Positions 6,732 through 12,380 of a DNA stretch of 13,404 bases are shown piece by piece; positions within the stretch are counted from its first letter, which is position 1; each line of letters opens with the position of its first letter. The position numbers were made by a program, and so were the translations under genes. This DNA comes from an uncultured Blautia sp. GTDB taxonomy: Bacteria > Bacillota > Clostridia > Lachnospirales > Lachnospiraceae. The DNA lies in NCBI GenBank assembly GCA_900765525.1, contig CAAFRY010000190.1:1-13404 (forward strand), given 5' to 3'. Under the pieces are notes generated by a model. It did not search any database. It was not told the DNA's origin and saw only the letters and a list, made by a program, of their open reading frames with translations.

Positions 6732-7605
6732 TCCAGCTTTCCGGTATTCTTGTCATTACCATATCCTCAATCAGCTCCCGCTCAAAAAGGTCAAAGCATT
6801 TGTTGGTGATACCCATGTCAATGGCCTCCACAGGGGAAATTCCTCCCCTTATGAGCCGCAGGGCCCCCATAAGTCCCCGCATGTCCACAGCCTTTGTGGA
6901 AATTTCCCCGTTCTTTGCCTTCAGCTGCAAATCCAGAAACAGTCCGGCAAACTGGTCCAGAGCCTGGCTGCGGATAGCAGGAAACACATTCCTTAGAATC
7001 TGCTCCAGACGTTCCATGGTAAGGGGCGGCATATTGATAACCATAAACCGGGATACCAGGGCTTCGTTCAGCTCCTTTGTCCCTGCATAGCCATAATTCA
7101 TCGTAGCGATAAACCTTGCAGCCGGATGCAATTCTATCCTCTCGTAGCCTGGAACATCAAGAACACGTCTAAAGTCCAAAGCAGCATGCAGCACGGACAC
7201 TGCCTCATTTTTCGCCATATTGATTTCATCTAAAACCCCAAAGCCTCCGTATATGCCGCACTGATAAACCGGTCCCTTTCTCAGTGTCACCTGGTTATCC
7301 ACAAAGGTGTCTGTACCTATAAGGCTGTTGCTGTCTGTATTCACATGAAAAGAAATATTATACAAGGGTCTTCCGAAAATCCAGGCCAGATTTTCCGCCA
7401 GTACATTTTTCCCCGTAGCCTTGTCCCCGCACAACAGCAGGTTCTCTCCCTCTAAAAGGGCTGCCACTGCCCGCTCTAATAATCCAGTGCCATAGAAAGG
7501 CATGGAAGGCTCCTGAACACGTCCCATCACTTCCCCTGCCACCGGATATTTGGCCCTGAATTCCTCTGTTCTGTCCATTAAATCTTTTCTCATTTTCACT
7601 TCCAT
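6703..7605 (-). CDS. MoxR-family AAA+ ATPase (NorQ/CbbQ-like)
   Basis: AAA+ ATPase of 300 aa, the usual length for NorQ/CbbQ-type MoxR proteins. Walker B is GVLDEIN with D126/E127, sensor 1 is N170 in ATMN, and the likely arginine finger is R186 in LVSRF. The P-loop is G60-D-K-A-T-G-K-N67: the Ser/Thr that normally follows Lys is Asn, which is unusual. An alternative start at 7593 (MRKDLM) has a GGAAG site; I keep 7605, which has AAAGGGTG upstream. It overlaps the VWA gene and follows the acetyltransferase by 45 bp on the same strand, so it may be read from that promoter. The pair probably forms a hexameric ring ATPase plus adaptor acting on an unidentified client. Confidence 0.9.
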   Translation of the reverse strand: MEVKMRKDLMDRTEEFRAKYPVAGEVMGRVQEPSMPFYGTGLLERAVAALLEGENLLLCGDKATGKNVLAENLAWIFGRPLYNISFHVNTDSNSLIGTDTFVDNQVTLRKGPVYQCGIYGGFGVLDEINMAKNEAVSVLHAALDFRRVLDVPGYERIELHPAARFIATMNYGYAGTKELNEALVSRFMVINMPPLTMERLEQILRNVFPAIRSQALDQFAGLFLDLQLKAKNGEISTKAVDMRGLMGALRLIRGGISPVEAIDMGITNKCFDLFERELIEDMVMTRIPESWNGGDVFEDK

Positions 7606-7650
7606 TTCAACTACACCCTTTCCCTATCTTTTTCTCACCCATTCTCCTTC

Positions 7651-8265
7651 TTATTGTTCTTTATTTTTTCTGTATTCCTGCTCTTTCTGCTTCCAGAATT
7701 TATGGTCTTCCTCTGTAATCTCCCGAATAACTCTGCAGGGATTACCAGCCGCTACCACGCCGGAAGGAATATTCTTGGTCACTACGGAGCCTGAGCCTAT
7801 CACTACATTATCTCCGATACTCACTCCTGGATTTACCACTGTGTTTCCTCCAATCCAGACATTGTTTCCGATTTTGACCTTTTTCCCGTACTCTAACTGG
7901 GTATTCCGCACCTGAGCGTCAATGGGATGGGAGGCAGTGTAGACACACACTCTGGGGCCAAACAATACATTATCCCCTATTTCCACTTGGCACACATCCA
8001 CAATAATACAGTCATAGTTGGCATAAAAATTCTCTCCTATACTAATATGACAGCCATAATCACAGCGAAAAGGCGGCTCAATCCAGAAATTTTCCCCTGT
8101 TTTCTCCAAAAGCTCCCTAAACAGCTGCAGTCTGTATTCTCCCTGTTCCTCTGTGGTATTGTTAATCAGTCTGGTCAGCCTTCTGGCCTTAGCATTATCT
8201 CTTCCCAGTTCTTGGTCTGCCGCTATATAGAGCTGCTCTGACAACATCAATTCTTTCTCTGTCAT
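7651..8265 (-). CDS. Maltose/galactoside-type O-acetyltransferase
   Basis: Cytoplasmic acetyl-CoA-dependent acetyltransferase of 204 aa from the left-handed beta-helix MAT/GAT group. The N-terminal helical cap (1-55, MTEKELMLSEQLYIAADQEL) matches maltose O-acetyltransferases. Hexapeptide repeats run from about 73 to 180 (ISIGEN, VEIGDN, VKIGNN, VSIGDN, VVIGSG), and the catalytic His is H113 in YTASHPID. The C-terminus has the family ending VAAGNPCRVIREI. The start is set by AGGAGG 8 nt upstream. Possible substrates are free sugars taken up by the cell, with acetylation serving to export or detoxify them; the exact sugar cannot be predicted. It may share a transcript with the MoxR-VWA pair. 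Confidence 0.92.
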   Translation of the reverse strand: MTEKELMLSEQLYIAADQELGRDNAKARRLTRLINNTTEEQGEYRLQLFRELLEKTGENFWIEPPFRCDYGCHISIGENFYANYDCIIVDVCQVEIGDNVLFGPRVCVYTASHPIDAQVRNTQLEYGKKVKIGNNVWIGGNTVVNPGVSIGDNVVIGSGSVVTKNIPSGVVAAGNPCRVIREITEEDHKFWKQKEQEYRKNKEQ

Positions 8266-8312
8266 ATACTTTTCCTCCTGCTATCTTTGTTCTGTTAAGT
8301 TTTTACAGTTTT

Positions 8313-8438
8313 CTATTTTTTTAAATTATCTTCATAATTCTTTTGCTTTTTCAACACAGTTTCTTCACAGTTTTTCTGTATAGTAATAATCAAACAAAGG
8401 CCAACAACCTTTTCACATAGATTTTCTTTTTCATACAT
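8313..8438 (-). CDS. Candidate small protein of 41 aa
   Basis: An ATG at 8438 opens a 41-codon frame ending in TAG at 8313. The product begins MYEKENLCEK, has a hydrophobic heart (VVGLCLIITI), and ends in a Lys/Glu-rich tail (KKQKNYEDNLKK), which looks like an amphipathic protein rather than random AT-rich translation. A GGAGG Shine-Dalgarno (8459-8463) is 20 nt upstream of ATG, but a perfect 20-nt hairpin fills exactly that gap. The frame stays open upstream to a TGA near 8482 with no usable start. I do not recognise the family. Against it: the region is AT-rich and the acetyltransferase promoter overlaps its 3' end. Confidence 0.4.
   Translation of the reverse strand: MYEKENLCEKVVGLCLIITIQKNCEETVLKKQKNYEDNLKK
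8325..8354 (-). promoter_or_regulatory. Promoter of the acetyltransferase gene
   Basis: On the minus strand, TTGAAA (8349-8354) and GATAAT (8325-8330) are separated by 18 bp; each matches five of six consensus bases. The predicted start of transcription is near 8318, giving a leader of about 50 nt before the ATG at 8265. It overlaps the end of the candidate small ORF 8313-8438. Confidence 0.55.
8355..8373 (-). promoter_or_regulatory. 11-bp-spaced direct repeat upstream of the acetyltransferase -35
   Basis: AAACTGTG (minus strand) occurs at 8355-8362 and again at 8366-8373, exactly one helical turn apart and immediately upstream of the -35 element. A partial third copy (AACTGTAAA) lies downstream of the -10, near 8303-8310. 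The position is typical of an activator half-site pair. It may instead be a by-product of coding repetition if the overlapping small ORF is real. Confidence 0.35.
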
Positions 8439-8458
8439 GCCAGGGAGAAATCCCTGGC
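8439..8458. other. Perfect 8-bp hairpin with tetraloop
   Basis: Arms 8439-8446 and 8451-8458 pair perfectly (GCCAGGGA/TCCCTGGC) around GAAA (plus strand). Two readings are possible. On the plus strand it is followed, after CCTCC, by six T (8464-8469), so it could be a terminator guarding against plus-strand transcription, though no plus-strand gene is seen. On the minus strand it lies exactly between GGAGG and the ATG of the candidate 41-codon ORF and could control its translation. On the minus strand it is not followed by a T-run, so it is not a convincing terminator for the gene ending at 8528. Confidence 0.6.
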
Positions 8459-8527
8459 CCTCCTTTTTTATGACAGAATTTCAGATGTAAGGCCCATCTC
8501 GTGGCAATCTCCGTTTTTCCTCTGCTC

Positions 8528-8833
8528 TTACGCCATAATATACTTGGTATATTGTGCGCTCCCTGTCTTACGAATCAATCCTTTATCCGCCATGGTTTTC
8601 AATATTTGTCTTGCTCTCCGCTGTTTAATGCCTAAAGCGGCTGCTGCCTCTGCTGATGTGATACTTCCACTCCGGGCTATGGCTCTATAGAGAAGGGCCT
8701 GCTGCTCTGTCATCCCCCTGGCACTGGTTTCATACACGACTGCATCTTCCATCACAATTCCGTAATCTCTGACTCTTTCTGATACACCTCCATAATCGCT
8801 GATACTCTCCCGCACATTTCTGTAATCTCTCAC
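8528..8833 (-). CDS. Winged-helix C-terminal portion of an AlbA_2-type protein, in a separate frame
   Basis: A 101-aa frame starting with GTG at 8833, which overlaps the TGA of the preceding gene as GTGA. Residues 1-30 are three imperfect 10-residue repeats with the core [RS]DY[RG]; in DNA the TAATC core recurs at exact 30-bp steps (8763, 8793, 8823). Residues about 42-100 form a winged helix (SITSAEAAAALGIKQRRARQIL). In related proteins such a domain normally ends the same chain as the AlbA_2 and ATP-binding regions, joined by a repetitive linker, so this is either the displaced end of a frameshifted gene or a separate subunit made by coupled re-initiation (GGAGGG lies 3 nt before the GTG). 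DNA binding is likely if it is made. Confidence 0.7.
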   Translation of the reverse strand: MRDYRNVRESISDYGGVSERVRDYGIVMEDAVVYETSARGMTEQQALLYRAIARSGSITSAEAAAALGIKQRRARQILKTMADKGLIRKTGSAQYTKYIMA

Positions 8834-9855
8834 ATTCCCTCCAGTTCTTCCAAAGTCTCCGGCACTGCTTCGGCACTATTCTGACAATCCTCCGGCAGCT
8901 CTCCGGCACTATCCTCTATTTCTCCGGTACTTGGCAGCCCTGAATTTCGGTATAGATTAATCCTCAAAGCAATCTCCATATCAATAAATTCCGGCTCTCT
9001 CAGTCCGTATTCTTTCATCTCCCGGAGAAGTCTGGGAATACCAGTACCCCATCCTTCAATTAAATTCATATAGGAAAAAGCATGGGCCAGTCCACGATTT
9101 CTAATCTGTGAATATCCTTCCTTCATTCTATCTACTGTCACACCCGGCATCAAACCGCCGGGAGAAGTAATCTCCAGCCTGTCATCATAAATCGCCACTT
9201 GAATATGAGACGGCTGCAAAAAGCTGCAGTTCATCACTGAATTGATGATAAGCTCCCGAATACTATCCGGAGGAAGTTCATATATATCTTTGCGATAAAC
9301 CCCCTCTATTCGGGCTCCAAGATGAATATTCCGCAGTACAAACTGAAAAGCATCCTCCACCTGCTGCCACAATGGCCCCTCGTATTCACGCTTATCTACA
9401 AAGATTGTACGAGTGGTTCCTTTAAACATACCACATTGTATTTTTGATAAAAACGCATCCTGTCCTGTCAAAAATACATAGGCATTTGTAGGATGAATCT
9501 TTCCCTTTCCATCCTCTGCCAGAATTCCCCAATTTAAAAGGACATTTTTTGTCACATCCTTTATCGATTGACGCTGGGCCTGGTTTCTGCAATTGGACAG
9601 AGCTACCTTTTTCATATTCACACAAAGATTTTCAATCTCTGTATCCGAAATGTCCAAATCTTTCCGAATCACCGTATCATAGGAGCGGCCTTCGGACTCA
9701 TAATACATCTCCTGGGTCATGGCCCGGTCAGCTTTTCGAGAGGTTCCATTAGCAAAGGCAACAACAGATTTCATATACTTATTGCTTTTCTCCGGACGTC
9801 TCACTTTGAATTCTGTATTTTCTGACTCGCCAGCCATGATTTCATCTATGGTCAT
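8830..9855 (-). CDS. AlbA_2/Schlafen-type ATP-binding protein with deleted AlbA_2 core
   Basis: A 341-aa protein of the divergent AAA_4/AlbA_2 plus HATPase_c_4 group, often annotated as transcriptional regulator or ATP-binding protein. Residues 5-37 start the AlbA_2 domain (MAGESENTEFK, VVAFANG), but Gly37 is followed directly by TSRKADRAM, which belongs to the end of that domain; roughly 70-90 residues with the GG-FG-D core are missing in frame (junction near 9745). The ATP-binding part follows: RELIINS (200-206), DDRLEITSPGG (224-234) and EGWGTGIPR (267-275). The usual NAxxHRxY motif reads NSVMNCSF, losing His and Arg. GGAGGTGAC gives a strong start at 9855, 26 bp after the HTH gene. The protein is probably altered or inactive; I annotate it as CDS because the frame is open. 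Confidence 0.8.
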   Translation of the reverse strand: MTIDEIMAGESENTEFKVRRPEKSNKYMKSVVAFANGTSRKADRAMTQEMYYESEGRSYDTVIRKDLDISDTEIENLCVNMKKVALSNCRNQAQRQSIKDVTKNVLLNWGILAEDGKGKIHPTNAYVFLTGQDAFLSKIQCGMFKGTTRTIFVDKREYEGPLWQQVEDAFQFVLRNIHLGARIEGVYRKDIYELPPDSIRELIINSVMNCSFLQPSHIQVAIYDDRLEITSPGGLMPGVTVDRMKEGYSQIRNRGLAHAFSYMNLIEGWGTGIPRLLREMKEYGLREPEFIDMEIALRINLYRNSGLPSTGEIEDSAGELPEDCQNSAEAVPETLEELEGM

Positions 9856-9881
9856 AATGTCACCTCCAGCAACTTTAAACT

Positions 9882-10091
9882 TTAGAATGATTCATTTTTC
9901 TCTGTTTTTTTACGAAGGTTCTCATGCCGGATATAGTATTCCAACAGACGAAACACATATTCCGGTGCATGACGGTTATCTAATTCCCAGTCGGTAACCG
10001 TCCGGTAGGGTATTTCAAAAAATTGACAAAACTCCTTGCGGTTCATTCCTGTACTTTCCCGCAATTTTCGCATTCTACTTCCACTATCCAT
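9882..10091 (-). CDS. Small HTH (XRE-like) transcriptional regulator
   Basis: A 69-aa DNA-binding protein. The frame is open to 10199, but the ATG at 10091 has GGAG 8 nt upstream (TATGGAGACAGTGAG), and the upstream part runs through the promoter and operators, so I start there. The helix-turn-helix lies at about residues 6-50: RMRKLRESTGMNRKEFCQFF, then EIPYRTVTDWELDNR as the recognition segment, with a conserved Trp35. The basic tail is LRKKTEKN. It is the first gene of the operon with the AlbA_2-type protein. Two copies of a palindromic site flank its own promoter, which strongly suggests negative autoregulation. It could be the antitoxin-like or repressor arm of a small accessory module; this is inference. 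Confidence 0.82.
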   Translation of the reverse strand: MDSGSRMRKLRESTGMNRKEFCQFFEIPYRTVTDWELDNRHAPEYVFRLLEYYIRHENLRKKTEKNESF

Positions 10092-10113
10092 CTCACTGTC
10101 TCCATAAACCAAT

Positions 10114-10164
10114 AATACGCATTGCGTATTCATTATAACACATGATTTTTGCATACGCAATGCA
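10114..10164 (-). promoter_or_regulatory. Promoter of the HTH gene bracketed by two operator copies
   Basis: On the minus strand an extended -10 (TGTTATAAT; TATAAT at 10132-10137) and a -35-like TTGCGT (10155-10160) are 17 bp apart, putting the transcription start near 10125. Site 1 is a perfect 7-bp inverted repeat, AATACGC-ATT-GCGTATT (10114-10130), covering the start point. Site 2 (about 10151-10164) repeats ATACGCA with an imperfect second arm and covers the -35. The ATACGCA cores are 38 bp apart. Occupancy of either site would block RNA polymerase, so this is a classic autorepression arrangement for the 69-aa HTH protein. Confidence 0.72.
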
Positions 10165-10176
10165 CAAAAATGCCAA

Positions 10177-10212
10177 AAGGCAAGTGTATCAGGCTCCAAT
10201 CACACTTGCCTT
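10177..10212 (-). terminator. Rho-independent terminator after the hydrolase gene
   Basis: Perfect 11-bp arms AAGGCAAGTGT (10177-10187) and its complement (10202-10212) enclose a 14-base loop. On the minus strand the second arm runs into TTTTGGCATTTTT, a fair T-rich tail. It starts 15 bp after the hydrolase stop and precedes the HTH promoter, so it separates the two transcription units. Confidence 0.72.
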
Positions 10213-10226
10213 ATTTGCAAATCCGG

Positions 10227-10970
10227 TTATGAATCAATACCATGAAAGAAATCAAGTATCATTGCATTGATTTCTTCCGCTCGCTCACCTACAAAATGTG
10301 GCCTGTGTCCACAGCCTTTTACTTCATAAATCCTTGCATTTGGTACTTTTTCCTGCAATTCCCTGCAAGTACCAAGGGGGTCGTTTTCACCATTAATAAA
10401 AAAGGCGGGACACTGTATCTTACTCCACTCACTATCAGACAAACTGGGATGGTTTTTCCAATCTTCCACTGTCATCCTGAGATAGGTCTGCCAATCACCT
10501 CTATGGGCATCTAAATGGCGAAGCTTCATATCCTCAATAAAGTCTATGTCATTATTACGGAGTAAATTCTCAGGTAAAAAATCATCTGCGCCCTCTGGTC
10601 TGGCATAAGCTGCGCCACCAATTGTCACAAGGCTTTTGACCTTCTCAGGATATTTAGATGCCATATAACATCCCACATAAGCTCCACAACTATAACCCAC
10701 CAAATGAGCGCATTTAATATCCAATTCTTCTAAAAACTGTGCCATATCATCTGCTATTTTACGGCTGTCCCACTGAAGACTTTCAGAAGTTGTACGGCCA
10801 TGTCCCCGAAAATCCGGATATAAACAACGATGTTGACCTGAAAAAGGCAAAATCTGCCCGGAAAACGCCAGCAATGCCCGGCTAAAATGGCTATGGAGAA
10901 ACAGTACAGTTTCACCCTTGCCAAATTCTTCGTAATAAATGTTTACATCACTTAATTTTGCGTATGGCAT
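10227..10970 (-). CDS. Alpha/beta-fold hydrolase
   Basis: A 247-aa soluble hydrolase of the alpha/beta superfamily. The nucleophile elbow is G92-Y-S94-C-G96, the acid is probably D197 in NGENDPLG, and the base H222 in GCGHRPHF, so the triad is complete. The YPDFRGHGRT segment (51-60) is typical of esterase, lactonase and haloperoxidase-like members. The oxyanion region reads FLHSHFS instead of the common HG. The start is preceded by AGGAGG. There is no signal peptide. It is transcribed alone: a terminator follows and 120 bp separate it from rlmD upstream. The substrate cannot be inferred. Confidence 0.9.
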   Translation of the reverse strand: MPYAKLSDVNIYYEEFGKGETVLFLHSHFSRALLAFSGQILPFSGQHRCLYPDFRGHGRTTSESLQWDSRKIADDMAQFLEELDIKCAHLVGYSCGAYVGCYMASKYPEKVKSLVTIGGAAYARPEGADDFLPENLLRNNDIDFIEDMKLRHLDAHRGDWQTYLRMTVEDWKNHPSLSDSEWSKIQCPAFFINGENDPLGTCRELQEKVPNARIYEVKGCGHRPHFVGERAEEINAMILDFFHGIDS

Positions 10971-11090
10971 ATTCTTCCTCCTATTTTACGTTCCTGTTTT
11001 TCCATAATTACCAAACCCCATCTTCATCAGACCATCTTTTGTTTTGTAAATCATCGGCTTTATCAGCTTTACATCCAAATAGCCTTTCGC

Positions 11091-12248
11091 TTAATGAAGT
11101 TTGGAAAGCAACACGATACTTTCTATCCCATCAGTGTGAGGAAACATATCTACTCCCTGAATCATCTTCACCTGCCATCCCTCCTTTGCCAACAGTTCTA
11201 AATCCCGGCTCTGGGTCTGGGGGTTGCAGGAAATATAAACCAGTTTTTCCGGCCCCATGTCGGAAACAGCATGTAAAAATTCCGGGGTGCTTCCGGCCCG
11301 TGGCGGGTCCATAAATACTACGTCTACCCGTTCTCCCCTTGCGGCCATTTTCTGGATAAAAGCTGTAGCGTCCTGACAGACAAATCTGGCATTCCGGATG
11401 TCATTTAGTCTGGCATTTTCCACGGCGCAGCGTACAGCGCTTTTATTTAGCTCCACCCCCAAAACAGACTTGGCCTGTCTTGCAGCTGTCAGCCCTATGG
11501 TTCCCACCCCGCAATATGCGTCCAGAACAGTCTTGGTTTTATCCAGGTCTGCGGCTTCTATAGCTTTGCGGTAAAGAATCTCCGTCTGCACCGGATTTAC
11601 CTGGTAAAAGCTGGAAGCAGAAAGACGAAACCGTATGCCGCAGAGGGTATCCTCCAGATACCCTTTTCCTTTAAGTATTTTCTCCTGATACCCTAAGACT
11701 GCGCTGGTAGACCTGGGGTTTATATTTTGTATCACCGTAGTGATTTGAGGACAAAGCTGCTGTACACGATTGGCAAAGGCTCTGGCTCCCGGAAGGATTG
11801 GGGAAGCCGTCACCAGAACCGCCAGCACCTGGTTTTTCGTAAGGCTGTGCCGCACCAGTACATGGCGGATAAGTCCGGTCCTCCTGTCCTCGTCGTAAGG
11901 AGGATAATGAAACTCGCTGGCAGCCTGACGAACAGCCCGGACAGCTTCATCCAAAAGGGGCTGATGAAGAAGGCACTCCTTTACAGGTATAACCCGGTGA
12001 GTACCCTGAGCATAAATACCACTGGCTAATTTTTTCCCGGGACCCCAGGTAAAAGTTGAGATTACTTTATTTCTGTAATGCCAAGGGTTCTCCATGCCTA
12101 AAATAGGTTTTGGTTTCCCGTATTTTCCTAAAAGCTTTTTTATCTGTTTTTGTTTTTTCTGAAGCTGGGCCTCATAGGGCAGCTCCAGCATGGTACATCC
12201 GCCGCATCCTTTTTCTTTCAGCCTGCACCTGGTGTCCTGATTTTCCAT
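11091..12248 (-). CDS. rlmD: 23S rRNA (uracil-C5)-methyltransferase, RlmD/RumA family, no TRAM domain
   Basis: SAM-dependent RNA methyltransferase of 385 aa that makes 5-methyluridine, most likely in 23S rRNA. The 4Fe-4S cysteines are visible: C8, C15, C18 (CRLKEKGCGGC) and C92 in VKEC. The SAM site is VLDAYCGVGTIGL, followed by FMDPPRAGS and the catalytic Cys in YISCNPQT. The N-terminal TRAM domain found in most longer family members (about 430-460 aa) is absent: the protein begins directly at the cluster. The start is set by AGGAGG 10 nt upstream. RlmC, RlmD and the dual-site RlmCD cannot be told apart here. It stands alone between short intergenic regions. Confidence 0.9.
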   Translation of the reverse strand: MENQDTRCRLKEKGCGGCTMLELPYEAQLQKKQKQIKKLLGKYGKPKPILGMENPWHYRNKVISTFTWGPGKKLASGIYAQGTHRVIPVKECLLHQPLLDEAVRAVRQAASEFHYPPYDEDRRTGLIRHVLVRHSLTKNQVLAVLVTASPILPGARAFANRVQQLCPQITTVIQNINPRSTSAVLGYQEKILKGKGYLEDTLCGIRFRLSASSFYQVNPVQTEILYRKAIEAADLDKTKTVLDAYCGVGTIGLTAARQAKSVLGVELNKSAVRCAVENARLNDIRNARFVCQDATAFIQKMAARGERVDVVFMDPPRAGSTPEFLHAVSDMGPEKLVYISCNPQTQSRDLELLAKEGWQVKMIQGVDMFPHTDGIESIVLLSKLH

Positions 12249-12274
12249 GTTCTTTTCCTCCTACATTTTAAGAC

Positions 12275-12350
12275 AGAAATAAGCCGCCAAGGCTGTTGCA
12301 TTACTTATTTTCATATACACAAAATGCCCCGCCTAAGGCAGCTTATTTCT
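12275..12350 (-). terminator. Long inverted repeat after the DUF368 gene, probable weak terminator
   Basis: Arms 12275-12284 and 12341-12350 (AGAAATAAGC and its complement) are perfect over 10 bp, and after one mismatch a further 3 bp pair. The 50-base interior holds two small hairpins (AGCC/GGCT near 12282-12293 and GCCTAAGGC at 12331-12339). On the minus strand the far arm leads into TTATTTCTGTCTT, a modest T-rich tail; on the plus strand CATTTTTTCT follows. It lies 31 bp past the DUF368 stop and just upstream of the rlmD ribosome site, so it may end the first transcript or form part of the rlmD leader. Confidence 0.45.
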
Positions 12351-12380
12351 CATTTTTTCTAAAGGGATATGTCTGTATGC

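Noticed and set aside
10092..10199. 36-residue extension of the HTH protein
   Set aside because: It would be translated across the promoter, the transcription start and both operators; the ATG at 10091 has a proper ribosome site.
11008..11129. Minus-strand open frame running through the end of rlmD into the intergenic region
   Set aside because: It has no start codon with a ribosome site and no recognisable similarity; most likely chance read-through.
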